Source: Heterodera schachtii (Eukaryota; Nematoda; Chromadorea; Rhabditida; Heteroderidae). Taken from it: a stretch of DNA of 64,000 bases. The DNA is taken from assembly GCA_023374025.1 (NCBI GenBank), contig SIJG01000001.1:3061946-3125945 (forward strand). Direction: 5' to 3'. The notes under the pieces were generated by a model, which was given only the letters and a program-made list of their open reading frames with translations, had not been told where the DNA came from and made no database searches. Shown here one piece after another: positions 12,444-25,507 of the stretch; the stretch's first letter is position 1, and each line of letters opens with the position of its first letter. Both the position numbers and the translations under genes were made by a program.

Positions 12444-13723
12444 TCAGTGGACTCTGTCCATACTGAATTGGCTGATCGCTTCTTCCCCCGTTTCCGCGTC
12501 GTTGTAAATATATAAAACGACCCGAAATTTGATGTTTTCTTTGTGCAAATTGTCAATTTGCCATTCTTCCAATCGCCAATCGTTCGTTTCTCTTCTGATC
12601 AGTCGCACTTTCTCCGACGCCGTCAAACTTTTGGTTGGAATTGGCAATTCTCTTTGGCGGTGAAAAGAAGGAACGAAGCGAATCGAAGGGACCATTTTTT
12701 CAGCGTTTAAACCTTTGGCGGCATGCTTAATTAGTTTGGACGTTTAAAAAGAGCAAATTGCTCAATTAATTTGAATTTCGACCTCAATCAGCCGATCGGT
12801 GAAGTCCTCGCCACAATTGATCACCCAACGAGTGCTAAATGCTTTAATGAGCGGATTTCCATTGAACAAAAGGTGGAGCAGTTCATCCGAGAAGATCGTC
12901 CCGTTCGCTTTGTCCATAATTTCCGTTTGGAGATGTTTCAAATTGAATTGGACGTCCAACTGAAAAGGCCGTGACTTTGTCAATTATTCTTTGAAATGCC
13001 AGAACAATCGCTTTTAATCCTCACTTGGTCAAATGGCTCATAATCGCAGCAGCTAAACGTTTTGCATCGGAGGCGGAGAATTTGGTCCAATTTGTTGAGC
13101 TTAAGCCATTCCAAAAAGCGAGGACAAAATTTGGGTATTCCTCGAATTTCTTCTTCGAAAAACACTTCCGATATTTGGTGAAGCCAAAAAATTAATGAGG
13201 CGGCATTTTGGGCGGTGACAAAAGGGCCAATTTGAACGAAGAATTTGTGGCCAGAGACGAACTCGAACAGAAGGAAAGTGGGCTCAGTCTCATTGAGAAA
13301 CAGCGGAATTTGACCATCCGCCGCGGGGGGCCAACGGAGTGACGCGAGCCGAGCGGACAAATTTGCCTGAGAAATTGGTGGGGGAGGCGGGGGGGGGGAG
13401 TAATTAGGTCTAATTAGATGAAAATCCACTAAATGTTCCCTAAAATTATAAAAATTATTACAGGTAATTCGATGGGAAAATCGCTGAGATTATCCGCGCG
13501 GCAGAGAGTTTTAAGGGCGAAGAACTGAAAAAGGCAAGTGACCGGCAATTATCAGATGTGAAATCACCTCGAGAAAGGTCAATCGGTAGCACCTGTGCAG
13601 GGGCCAATACAGGGAATTGTCGTTGACAAATTTGCGAAGTCGGCGGTCGACGAATTGGAGAGAGACCAAATGGGCACGGGGGAGGAATTTGCAAATGTCC
13701 AAAAGGACTTCGTAAGGAAACAT
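12444..13723 (-). CDS. F-box domain protein
   Basis: Multi-exon minus-strand gene. Start at 13723. Exon 1 (13723-13568, 52 codons) reads MFPYEVLLDICKFLP followed by VSLQFVDRRLRKFV, which is the F-box pattern (P..V...I..FL....L......R). F-box proteins recruit substrates to SCF ubiquitin ligases through Skp1. Exon 2 (about 13512-13460) and exons around 13371-13030, 12983-12765 and 12690-12480 continue in compatible frames with a C-terminal region of unrecognised type (RLIRRETNDWRLEEW). Junctions after exon 2 are approximate, and the poly-G run near 13389 lies in an intron as a poly-C tract before the acceptor. The F-box call rests on pattern only. Confidence 0.6.
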
Positions 13724-13964
13724 GGCCAAGAATGAGGGAAATGAAGCAAAAGTGAAACGGAAACTTAAGAGGGCGAGAGGGATTTGTGGGAAGTGATGAA
13801 ACAGCGCCGGGGGCAAAAGGCAAAAAGCAAAAGGCAAAAGGCAACTGCTGGCCAAAGCAAAGGATGGGACGAAGAGAGAATTGATCAAGCATCAGTCAAA
13901 ACCAATGGATGGATAGAGCATTTATCTGCTGATCCGAAAGTGAGTGAAAAACAAACAAAACGCT

Positions 13965-13983
13965 GTGGGGGGGGGGGGGGGGG
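13965..13983 (+). repeat. Poly-G tract
   Basis: Uninterrupted G run in the spacer between the F-box gene and the ABC transporter. It is one of more than a dozen such tracts in the window. Confidence 0.9.
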
Positions 13984-14103
13984 TCATTTGTCGTGGAAAG
14001 AAAGAAAAGAAAGAAAACGTCCGTCCGTCCGTTTGATCGATCGACCGTTTCAATTTTTCGTCTCCGATTTCGACATTTGATTTGCTTTTTGTCCTCCTGC
14101 CAT

Positions 14104-17100
14104 TCAAAGGTATGAACTGGCCAAACTTGAGCCGAGAAAGCTCTGAGCCGTGACGCTTTGCTGACTCGGCGAGTCCGAACGGATGGTTTTCGACTTGGAC
14201 CGTGCGCGCGAACTTCGCCTTTGACTTTGGCGCGACTGCGGCATCGGCGCCGGACGCGCGGGAAAGTCGTCGCTCACTTCGGCGCCTAACAACGAATTTC
14301 AATTTGAAGGAAAAAGCGAAGGGACCAATGCTCAGAACATTTACCGACATCAGACACTCGAAATATAAACAAAGTTAATTGAGTGATCAATCGACAAATT
14401 AAACGGGCCAAACGGAAAAAAATGCCCAAAATTACCAAGCATTTGCCTTTGGACGAGTTGTTTGTACAGTCCCTCCTGCGCAATCAGTTCCCTGTGTACT
14501 CCCTGCTGCACCACTCTTCCTGCACTAACCACCACAATTTTGTCCGCATTTTCCACGGTACTCAGTCGGTGCGCAATCAAAAGGACAGTCCGTCCTTAAT
14601 TTTGCTTAATTATGCCTTCCATCCTTAATTTCTCTTGGGCTTTTTTCTCCTTTTACAAATGTCGTCCCAATGGCTTTTCCTTTTTCTGCGCACCTTTCAA
14701 ATTTTTTTGGATTGCTTCTTGGACAAGATGTTCTGATTCCGAATCCAATGCTGATGTCGCTTCGTCCAATAAAAGCACCGCCGGCTCTCTCACCAAAGCT
14801 CGAGCAATGGCAATTCGCTGTTTTTGGCCTCCTGTCACGGCAAAATTCGAAATGTCTTCCGAATGCTCTCTCTCACCAGACATTTGACCGCCCTTCTCTC
14901 CCACGTCCGTCTCATAGCCTTGCTGAGTGTCCATAATAAAGCCATGCGCATTGGCATGTTTCGCTGACCGTTGCACAGCCTCAGGCGTTGAGTTTTCATA
15001 GCTATTTAATTAACTAATACAGTTGAACAAATCTTCCTTTTATTTCCATTCCCCTTTTCTTTTTCGAGAAAACAAGCTCACTACTCCTCTCTCCTCTCCC
15101 CCATCCCTCCGTCTCCCTCCCCCTCCCCTCTCCTCTCCCCTCCTTCCCCCTTCTTTTTCTTTCCCTTCTCTCCTCCATTATTCTCCCTCCGTTCCCCCTT
15201 CTCTCCTCATCCTCCCTCCCCCTTTCCCTTCCTCTTACATCCCCTCTCCCTTCCTCCCTCCATCCCCTTGCCTCTCCTCTTCCCTTCCTACTCTTCCCCA
15301 TCCTTCTCTTCTTCCCCCTCCCCCCTCATCTCTCCCTCCCCTTCTCCCACCCGTATCCGATGTTCTCCTCCACCGATCGTCCGTAAAGCACCGGCTCTTG
15401 TCCAACAAGTGCCACCTATATCCTTTGGAAAAGCAAAAGTCCGTCCGTTCCCATGCTTTTCCTCCTTTCACTCGCCTTCATGTGCAAAAATTGGTGGTCG
15501 TAGTCGCGCACCGGTATTCCGTCCAGCAGCACTTCGCCCGAGTCGGGCTCGTAAAAGTGTTCGATCAGTCCGATGCACGAACTCTTCCCGCTGCCACTGG
15601 GGCCAACCAAAGCGACCACTTGGCCAGGCTCGACAGTGAAGGAAAGGTCCTCAAGAGAGGTGATCAAATGAGTTGGAAGCTGTCCGCCGCTTACGTTTAG
15701 CACCGGCACATTCGGCCGAGTCGGGTAACGAAAGCGCACTTTTCTGAATTCGATGCGCCCCTCAATTTTCGCATTGCGTCCGTCCGGCGCAATTCGCCCG
15801 TCATTTTGCACCAACGGACGGCGATCGATCAATTCGAAAACTTTGCGCGACGCGCCGACCGCCTGCATAAGTCCGTTCCAAACTTCGCCTAATTCCTTAA
15901 TAATTAATTCTTCACTTCCTTTTTTCTGTTCTGAGTTAAACTCTGAGGTTTTCGCCCAATTGGAATTGGTAGAGCATAAAGGAGACGAGCAATCCCGAGC
16001 TGATCTGATCAGAAACAAAGGCTGATTGATGAGGTGCCATTGACAACTCTTTCTTATGACACAATGCCAAATTTGTGTGGCATCGGTCTCAGAGAAACTC
16101 ATAAAATTCATAACGGCATGGACAAACCTTTCCTTGGATGACCAAATGTCCTCCGTAGAAGAGTACCATCGTGAGGATTCCCATTTGGAGGAACTGAAAC
16201 AATGCCAAATGAATTTCCCCAATTAGCAGGATTAATTGCCAAATTGATTGCCCAATTCGCCAAGTAATTAATTAATTAATTAGTCTCTGCCTTCCGCCAC
16301 TTTGACTCGCCTCTGTGGTGAGAAGAAAGCCGATGTGTGCCACAGCTTTTCGCGCTCCAATGCCGAGGGTAATGTTCAAAAAGCTGAGGAAGCGAAGCGA
16401 CTCGAACCGTTCGCAGGCGAAACTTTTCACCGTCCGAATGGAACTGAGCACTTCCTCGGCCACGTCGTTGGAATTTGCCACTGAGTGCTGATTTTCTTCC
16501 GCAATTCGCTTAATTAATCAATTTTAAGCTTTGAATTCTTTTTTGGATGACTTACGTCATAATAAACGCCAAAAACTTTGGAGATGAGAAAAATAATTGG
16601 CACGGCGATGAAAGTGATAACGGAGAGACGCCAAGAGAGAGAAAACATGAAAATCAGAGAGCCGAACAGCATCACAATGTTACGACTGAAATGACCCATT
16701 GGAATGATCATAAAACAGAGACAAACTGACCAAAACACGTTCATGTACAAGGATAGAGTGTTGGACATTGTCTGACAGTCGGCATTCAGACGAGAGCAAA
16801 TCTCGCCTTAGGGGAAGATCGGTGAGGGTACGGTAATAAGTGCATGGGTAGGGAATGGGAGTACGGTCATTGGGACGGAAAAACAAAACCAAGCAATGGG
16901 TAATTAATAATAATGACCTGTTTTATTTGCATCGAAAAAACCGATCTGAAAGAGAAGCTTTTCAAATTGCAATTGCCTTTCAAATGGGCGCCGACCTCTT
17001 GAGAAACGAGCGATCGGAACAAATCGCTGCGAATACGGCGATCGATTCGGGCCAAAGAATAGCAAAAGAAACCGCCGCGAAAGCCGGCGAAAACGGCGGC

Positions 17101-18081
17101 AGACAATGACAGAATGGCCATAATGAGCACATAATGGAACAGTTTCTCGTAACTTGCACCGGCGCCAAAAACGGCGCCGACGACTTCGCCGGTGAAATAC
17201 GGCACAAAAACACGAGCTAAGCAAAAATGGATTTGAAAAAGCATTGAGAAGGAAGGCTAAAGGCAACCGATGGAATAGAGGAAAAGGAAAGTAAAGGCCA
17301 CGGAGTAGGCCCACCACTCCTGGGCCATGTAACCGAACAGTCGCCACAGCATGGCCATCGTCTCGCGCTTCTGCGCGTCCATTTCGCTCTCGCGCTTTTG
17401 CATCTCCGCGAAGTATTCGTTGTCCACCTGCTCGAACATTCGCTGGTGCCGCACGTCGCCGCGCGTGGCCATCGATTCGCGCACTTTTGCGAAAACGGTC
17501 ACCCAAATGCCCTGAAGCAATTGGGGGTGCCGAAAAACGATCGGCCGGGGACCTGGACAAAAAGGGCGGCGACGATACACCAAACCATCAAAATCCAATC
17601 GCCAACGGCGAATTGCATCTCCTCGTGTTCATAGAAAGCGAGTAATTTTATGGGGGAGAAGGCGACAATGACCAAAACGAAGGCGAAAGTCAAATTGGAG
17701 AAGGTGGCACACGCCTCGGCACCGCCCTTTGGGTTGAAATATACGCCAAGGGCACCGCCAAGAAGGACGCAAACGCGGAGAATGGAAACAGCCTAAGGCA
17801 TTTTGGGACGCATCGAGAAAAGCCCCCGGGGGACAGACCAAAAAATCCACGGGGTTCAGTGTGAAGTTGTAATAGCGAAAGTCGAACCAGTGGTAAATGT
17901 TATCGATGGTGAAAAAGCGACCATCCCAAGCCAAGCCGAGCACCTGCGGGGAAGTAAAACGATGATGGAAAATTGAAATTAGTCTTGGAATTATCACATT
18001 GACGAGAATGTCCAGACAGGCAAAACAGCAAGCCAAGCCAAGGGCTTGCCCAGGTGAGTACCAAGAGGAGGACTCGACCAT
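14104..18081 (-). CDS. haf: TAPL-like (ABCB9/HAF) half ABC transporter
   Basis: Half transporter of the TAP-like family: N-terminal membrane segments, one ABC membrane domain, one ATPase domain. In vertebrates TAPL moves peptides into lysosomes; worm HAF-4/HAF-9 are the counterparts. Visible landmarks in order: start [12 protein letters not shown] (18081); [13 protein letters not shown] (17.2 kb); [32 protein letters not shown]; Walker [10 protein letters not shown] (15.6 kb); Q-loop [14 protein letters not shown] (15.4 kb); signature [15 protein letters not shown]; Walker [13 protein letters not shown]-loop IAHRLSTVE; then GRVVQQG and [10 protein letters not shown], which match TAPL closely. 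An intron of 45 nt (14832-14876) splits the signature between MSG and GQ, and another 45-nt intron (15650-15694) precedes the Walker A exon; both are multiples of three without stops. The final exon (14285-14104) adds a Ser/Arg-rich tail. All ATP-binding motifs are intact. Confidence 0.88.
15075..15350 (+). repeat. CT-rich low-complexity intron of the ABC gene
   Basis: Irregular CTCC/CCTTC-rich stretch filling the intron between the Q-loop exon and the signature exon. On the coding (minus) strand it is GA-rich. Confidence 0.8.
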
Positions 18082-18089
18082 GGCAAGTA

Positions 18090-19031
18090 AAAATGGGAAG
18101 AGGACAAGCGGAGAAACAGCAAAAGGAAGAAGCTGCGGATCTAAGGAAAAGCGATCAGACAAAAGAGTCGGGGCGGAAAGTATCAAGCAAAAGAAAGAAG
18201 AAAAGTGATCGGAGTGATCGGGCAAAAAAGTCGAATGTTTCGGTGCGCCCATTCCCTCCACACCCAAAATATTCCCCTCCTTCGACCTCTCAATTTTCCG
18301 TTGTCCGTCCGTCCAGTGAATGAATCTTATCAAAGAAAGACAAAAATTAGGGGGGGGGGGGGGGGGTAATTAGCAATAAAATGGCGAAGGAAAGACGAAA
18401 ATATTTGGGAGAGAACAAAATAGTACAGAGATGAGAAGAGGGAGGGGACAAACTGATAAAAAAATGACCCAAAGAAGAAAATAGTGACAAAAAATATATG
18501 AAGAAGCCAAATTCATAGCAAAATTTGCAATTTAAACGCATTTTAATGGAAAGGAAATTTTCATATTTTTTGATCACTGATTAAAGCCATCGTAACTAAT
18601 GATCACTAATTAAAGCTATCTGACTGTTCAATCGCTAATCATTCACGCATTTACCATTCACTCAAATGTTCTCGACCCGAGTCGGGGAACATCGCGAAAT
18701 TGGGACAGAATTGGGAAGCGCTGAACAAAAGCAATGGGAGGAAAAGGAAAAGAGAAATAAATGGCCGCGGGCAATGAAACATTTTGAGGGAGGGGGGGGG
18801 GGGGGGAATTGGAGGTAAAATGTAAAATTAGCAGAGCAAACTGCGAATTGTAAGCAGCGAATGACAGCCAAAGAAAACGAGGAGAGAATGTCCAATTGCA
18901 CAGCCCAATAAAAATTAGAACATCTAATTATTTCAAATATTGAAATATAAATTGAAATCAAAATTCAAATAAAATAGCACAAGTAATTAGAGCAAATGAT
19001 GACTAATCGGTCCGCTTTTTCCTCTCTCTTC
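18090..19031. other. Spacer with poly-G runs, no gene seen
   Basis: Region between the ABC transporter start and the end of the CX-module gene. It contains G runs at about 18351-18367 and 18791-18806. Open frames here are short and overlapping, with no motif. Confidence 0.5.
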
Positions 19032-21538
19032 TCAATATTCGCCGTATCCTCCGCCCGTTCCCCGTGGGCAGCATTCGTACCCACAACATTCCTGAATTTT
19101 TATACGCTTTTAATAATTGACTTTTTGAGTTCGATTCCCTCCCCCTCTGGGTTTTGCAAAATTTCGACAAAGCTAAGCTATTTATTGTTTAAGATGAGTT
19201 GAATTGTCTCGACGTAACCTCGTGCATCTCGCAACTCCACACGATCTCCTTGGGCCTGGTGCTGTCCGGCATGTACACTTGGCCAAGCACCGGGTCACTC
19301 GGATCGATGGCCATTCGGCACATTGTGCGCGAGGCCATGCCGTGGCGTTGGTGGTGGGACGGGTAATACTGAGGCCCTAATTGGCAAAGCGTTTGGTATT
19401 TAGTGTGGTAATGCCAATTGCTTATTACCCCAGTAGTATTGTCGGTTGTTCCACCTAAAAATGACAGAATAATGCAACATTTTGCCAATTGTTGCGAAGG
19501 GTTAGCGATGCCCTCCCCGGAAACTGACATCATTGGCGCCGCCACATTCCGAATGATCGCTTTGCCGGCCTTATAAGCCAAGAAACCGGCAGCTGCCCCG
19601 ACAATCATATTCTGTTAAATGGGAATTCGTAATGGTCTCCTGCTTTAATTAATGAATTTGACCCTCCTCCCCCCTCCTCTTTTTATCCCTTCCCAAAATC
19701 ACTCTTTTTAAGTGGTGCCATAGTCCCCCCTCCCATCCGAGTGCCCTCTCCATCCAATGGATGCCATTCTTCCCCCGTGCGGCGCCTCACTTTGAACGTG
19801 TTCGATCGTGAGCGGGAGCCCATTCCGCTGTTGCGGAACATCGATGTTTTGTAGCCTCCTCCTCCTCCACCCAACCCGCGATGGCGAGAACGGCTCAGTC
19901 CCCCGAGAAGCCCCCCACCGGCGACGCCGCGTCCGACCGCACCTCGGCCACCGCCTCCCAAAAGTCCCGCGCCTTTTCCCCCGTATTTGCCTGTCCCATA
20001 ACGGTCATAACCACCATAATTATGCCGATTTTTATGTCCAAATAATCTTCCGGTTATTCCTCCGCCTCTGTGATGTCCATAGCCTCCTCTCGGGTAATTT
20101 GAGCCGGAATTTCGTCCAAGAGCGGAAGAAATCCTTCAAAATTCGGGGTAATTTTCGAATTTTGTGTTTAGTAAATAAAGGTTTAAGCGCCAAAAAACAA
20201 TTTTTTCCATTTGATGGGATTTAAGCGATCCGATCAGAAATAAATTAAGGGCCATAATTGACGGATGAGTGATTGGCACCTGCTCCGTATCGAAGTTCCG
20301 CGCGACGGCGACCCGCCCCTGCCAAAGGACGAAAGAAAAGTAAAGAGACGGACCGATCCAATCCAATCAGATACGATGGAAATAAAAAAAAATGTAATTG
20401 GGGGTACTTTCCTGTTATATGACTACAGCCAAAATGGCAATCTTTCGGAATTGTGGTCCCGAATTTTTTTTTTTTTTTTTAATTTTTAAGGCACTTTTTC
20501 TAGGCTTAAAAATGGTAAAAACCCAACTCGTACTATTTTAGAGTATCTTTTTTTCTCTGTTCTCTGATGACGTAACGCTGTCTCGCTTTTTTCTGTTTCT
20601 CTATTTACTACATAATAGTACGAGTTGGGTTTCGTCCCTTAAAAATACGCTAATCACGAATATGAACTCGGATTTGCCCAATTCCGAACCCCGGACCCGA
20701 ATTCGAACAAAAAATTGAATTTTTTTTTACAAAAATATACTTTAAAATCGATCAAATTTTGGCGTAAACCACGCATTTTTATCCAATTAACAATTGAAGC
20801 ATTATTTTAATCAAAAAATAATAGTTGTTGCGTGAATTAGAGTTTTTATCCCAAAAAAATCCATTCTTGAAATTTTTTTTTCAATTTTTGTTCGAATTCG
20901 GGTCAGGAGTTCGGATTTGGGGGCCAATCCAAGTTCAGATTCGTAATCAGCACCCTTGAAAACCCTTAAAATACGAATTTAAAAAAAAAAATTTCGGGAC
21001 CACAATTCCGAAAGATTGCCGCCAAAATTTTAAAAAAATCATCAAAAGGGGGTGCAAAATTCAGTAAGGCGCGCGTAGAATTACTTAGGGGAAAGGGTGT
21101 AGCGAGGGGGGGGGGGGGGCTTTCCGAAACCGAAAAAGGAAAAAAAATTTGTAACGAAAATGGAAAAAATTTCTAAAATATACCATTTTCTTAAGAAATT
21201 TCATCAAAGTCAATTTTTGGAAAAATCTGTTAGACAATCGACCAAAAATCAATAAATTTTTCCGGTGGCTAACCCTACTCTTCAAAAAAAATTTGGGAAA
21301 TTGTGGTGAAAAAGAAAGGTTAGTTGCACGCCATTTTGGTGATTCAATAAATTGTTCGCTTGTAGTCACATAACAGGAAAGTACCTAATTGGGCAGTACA
21401 GTAAGCGATGGTACAACAGTCAAGTGAGTACGGTATTGCCCACCTCCCATAAGTGCCACTTCGCTTGCAGACAACAAAAGGCTCGGCAATAAGGGCGAGG
21501 ACCAAAATGAGAACAAAGAATTTTTTCGAAGAACTCAT
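19032..21538 (-). CDS. Secreted glycine-rich CX-module protein
   Basis: Minus-strand gene assembled from phase-compatible exons. Exon 1 (21538-21444) encodes a signal peptide (MSSSKKFFVLILVLALIAEP) followed by a KR site; an in-frame upstream ATG at 21556 is possible. A small exon near 20313-20270 and one from about 20136 to 19690 give a Gly/Arg/Ser-rich region. Exons 19611-19529, 19454-19429, 19376-19219 and 19091-19032 encode GAAAGFLAYKAGKAII, then WNNRQYYWGPQYYP, CRMAIDPSDP, TRPKEIVWSC and HEECCGYECC. This order is the nematode CX module, a Cys-rich domain of unknown function in secreted or membrane proteins. The intron joining the Gly-rich part to the GAAAGF exon (about 19612-19690) has no clear donor. 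Intron 1 carries a complete MITE (20436-21020). Confidence 0.75.
20436..21020. mobile_element. MITE, GGCAA family, copy A (585 bp)
   Basis: Terminal inverted repeats of at least 28 bp begin GGCAATCTTTCGGAATTG and end in the exact reverse complement. Direct 8-bp target duplication GCCAAAAT at 20428-20435 and 21021-21028. It contains a nested hairpin (arms near 20523 and 20616 around CCAACTCGTACTA) and the shared internal motif CCGGACCCGAATTCGAAC. No transposase frame. It lies in the first intron of the CX-module gene. Confidence 0.92.
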
Positions 21539-21841
21539 TTTGAAAGAAAATGTCAAATTGCTTCAAAATTTAATATTTGGGATGGGACATCAAAGGGAAG
21601 GAACCGAACGAACGAATCACCGCCAAAGCACAACTGACGGAGGAAAGGGAAGGAAAGCCGAAAAGAAAAGCAGCTGTCGATGTGACACATAACAAATCGA
21701 AACTACTGATAAGGCCCCACCATTGAAACCCGAGAATGATTACATAAAAAAGGAGTCAAAAAAATTGAATTTATGCAGGTGATTGATTAAACATACAAAA
21801 AATTGAGTGGCTTCGCTTCCCCAATGATCCCTTTGCCGCCC

Positions 21842-21843
<2 letters not shown>

Positions 21844-21876
<33 letters not shown>
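21844..21876 (+). repeat. G33 mononucleotide tract
   Basis: Thirty-three consecutive G residues preceded by CCC, between the CX-module and ZC3H10-like genes. This is the longest G run in the window. Confidence 0.95.
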
Positions 21877-22001
21877 CTCAGTTAGATACGATAGCATGCC
21901 AAAAGGGAAACAACCACAGGAAGAGGAAGCAGTTCATATGTTGAAAAGGAATTTGTGGTTCATTTAAAGGGAATCGTAATGGTGACAAATCATTTCATTG
22001 A

Positions 22002-23850
22002 TCAATTTGCACCCCAATCGAATTTTGTCCAATTTGGCTGTTGTGATGTTGACGTTGCGCTCCACTGCTGCAGAGACTGCGGCTGATGTTGTTGAAGCGC
22101 ACTTAGTGAAGAAATGTTCGGCTGCAAATTGGCGGGTACCAAAGACGGAGTCGAAATCACCGAACGTTGAACCGTCGGTTGGCCTTGGGCGGCTCGAAAA
22201 AGCGACATAAGGTCATCGTAACGCTCCTTTTCCCGGTTAAGCTCCCTCTTCAGACTTTCCACTTCAGTGCTGCCAATGAACAAAGAAATTAGGCAATTTT
22301 TAGGATTTAAATTAAGACAAAAAAATCGACTAACGAAAGGACAAAAACTTTTTTTGAATGCGTATTCAAATTTTTTTAAATAACTAACAAGGTGTTCAGG
22401 TATTTGCTTCCTGTTGGAATGCGGCTCTAGCAAAAGCAGACATTTGCAATTTTGCGTCCCATTTCGTATGGTTATATTTTCGGACATTTGCGAGTTTAAA
22501 TGAATAGAGCTAATGAATTTTAACAAAGCCGCAAATATTCGGGACGCAAGTGGGGGGGTATCCATTAGCAATGCCATGTAATAATCCATTTTTACGTTAA
22601 TTCCGCGTTTCGACGTTCCAACTCAATGACTAATTGAGGGGACGGGTGAGACGGTGCGGTTGGTGCTGACGTTGGAGCCATCTGTCCGGGAATCGTTGCA
22701 AACGGCTGATTGTGAGCAAAAGATCGTTTGGAGGGCGGTGCAAAATCTTCACTGACGAACTCGTCACCTCTTCGTCTGCTGAGATGCGCTAAATAAATGA
22801 AGTTTAGATTGAGCATTGCTACAGACACATTTCCTTTTTAAAATGATTTTATTAAGGGCATCTTCCAGTGGCATTAATTTGGGTTAAAATGCGCTGTTTT
22901 CACGTTAAGCGTTCGACCTCCTGCCGGAGGCACCGCCGGGTAAGCACCGAACGCAAGCGACGAAGGCGAACCGCCGCAGTTCCTGCCGCCGCCAAAGCGT
23001 TTGCGTCGCTCTTCGTCGCGATTGATATGCCAATAGCGACATTGCGGGCCGCGCGCGCAGTGGCCATTTTGGAACTCTTTGCAAAGCGGAATTCCATTTA
23101 TCGTATCGCCTTTCAACAGCGCTGCCAACGCTCGCGCCAACCCAAGCGTCACGTCGCCGCTGCGCTTGTAACGATCGACATCCTCGCGAAACGCGTGAAC
23201 ATAACGACAATTTTCGCGGTAACAGCCCTGGTTCTGAAATTGCAGCATAAATGGACTTTTAGCCGCAACCGCAGAAAGTGAATGCAAATATTCTTATTTA
23301 TGCGCCTGTCTGTTCAAGGAAAAATCTTGAGCGAACATAATAGACAGATAGTAATAAATAAAGTAAGTGATACAATTATTTAGTCTCGGTTCGAGTTAAT
23401 CGAACTTTAATGCCATAAATACGAACATTCCCACCTTCCCAACACTTTGTTATGGCAACCAACGTAAATGGCAAACATTGAGGTTGCTGGGATGACAGGA
23501 AAACGAGTACAAATTATCGCTAATCGACTATAGAAGTTTTGCGTAAAAGCAATTAAGAAAAAGAAGCATAACAAACCTGAAAATCGATGCAGAACTGATA
23601 AGGCTCATCCGCCGAGTTTTGATTCTTTTCGACACTGTCTTCCGGATGATAAAATTTGCATCGATTCCCCTCAAATATTTGGTGTTTGATTTGTAATAAA
23701 TAAAAGTGAGAGAGAACATACCCTGCTGCAAATATTATTCAGAAAATCACGGCAGATGTCCTTTCTTTTGGCTGCGTCTTTGCTGTCGCCATTGGTCCCA
23801 ACAGCGTTGTTAATGTGGTCATCATGAGAAAAATCACGCTCATTTGTCAT
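22002..23850 (-). CDS. ZC3H10-like CCCH zinc-finger RNA-binding protein
   Basis: Five-exon minus-strand gene starting at 23850 (MTNERDFSHDDH). Exon 1 is 23850-23722, exon 2 23669-23577, exon 3 from 23233, then about 22793-22594 and about 22270-22002. Three CCCH fingers are visible: CRDFLNNICSRGNRCKFYH (C-x7-C-x5-C-x3-H, split by intron 1), CIDFQNQGCYRENCRYVH (C-x7-C-x4-C-x3-H) and CKEFQNGHCARGPQCRYWH. The spacing and the YVHAF..DVDRYKRSG linker match ZC3H10, an RNA-binding protein linked to mRNA and mitochondrial regulation in mammals. The C-terminal exon encodes a short coiled coil (VESLKRELNREKERYDDL) and a Gln/Ser-rich tail. The exon 3-4 junction is uncertain; two donors 11 bp apart are possible. 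Confidence 0.82.
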
Positions 23851-24134
23851 TTCTCGAAAAACCTAAAAGAATTTATAAACGAAAGTTTGACAATAGATAA
23901 TGTTGGAATAGATGATGGACAAACGCTCCCAAACGCTCCACAGAAAACACAACTCAACAGCACAACACACCTACCTAATTTTTTTGTTTATTTTTGAATG
24001 AACATTTTGCCAAATTTTTATTATTTTATTAATTTTCAGTTGGAAAGTGGTTTCCATCCTTTGTTTTACGTTTCCTTTTGGTTCTTAAGCATTTCCTTTT
24101 GTTACATTTAGAGATCGCTTGACTATTCGCAAGA

Positions 24135-25322
<1,188 letters not shown>

Positions 25323-25507
25323 TTTTGGATCATTTTGTTGAATGCTATTTTCCCTTGTTGATAAATTACTATTTGTTGATTTGGTACAGTAAATTTCTTA
25401 TTAATTTGTTAAAGTTGACAATTTTCCTTAAAATACATCATCCTTGTTTAGCCAACATCCATTTCGGTAAACTCAAAAATTAAGATTAATTCGTGTTAAC
25501 AAATGAT

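Noticed and set aside
14653..14976. An apparent 15-residue insertion between MSG and GQKQR of the ABC signature
   Set aside because: It begins GTGAGAG and ends TGACAG, and removing these 45 nt restores the invariant signature, so it is an intron.
21085..21369. Separate small secreted-protein gene beside MITE copy A
   Set aside because: The signal-peptide frame at 21538-21444 ends at a good donor whose phase joins the Gly/Arg-rich exons of the CX-module gene, so it is the first exon of that gene.
22868..23281. 137-codon plus-strand basic frame
   Set aside because: Exactly antisense to the CCCH zinc-finger exon.
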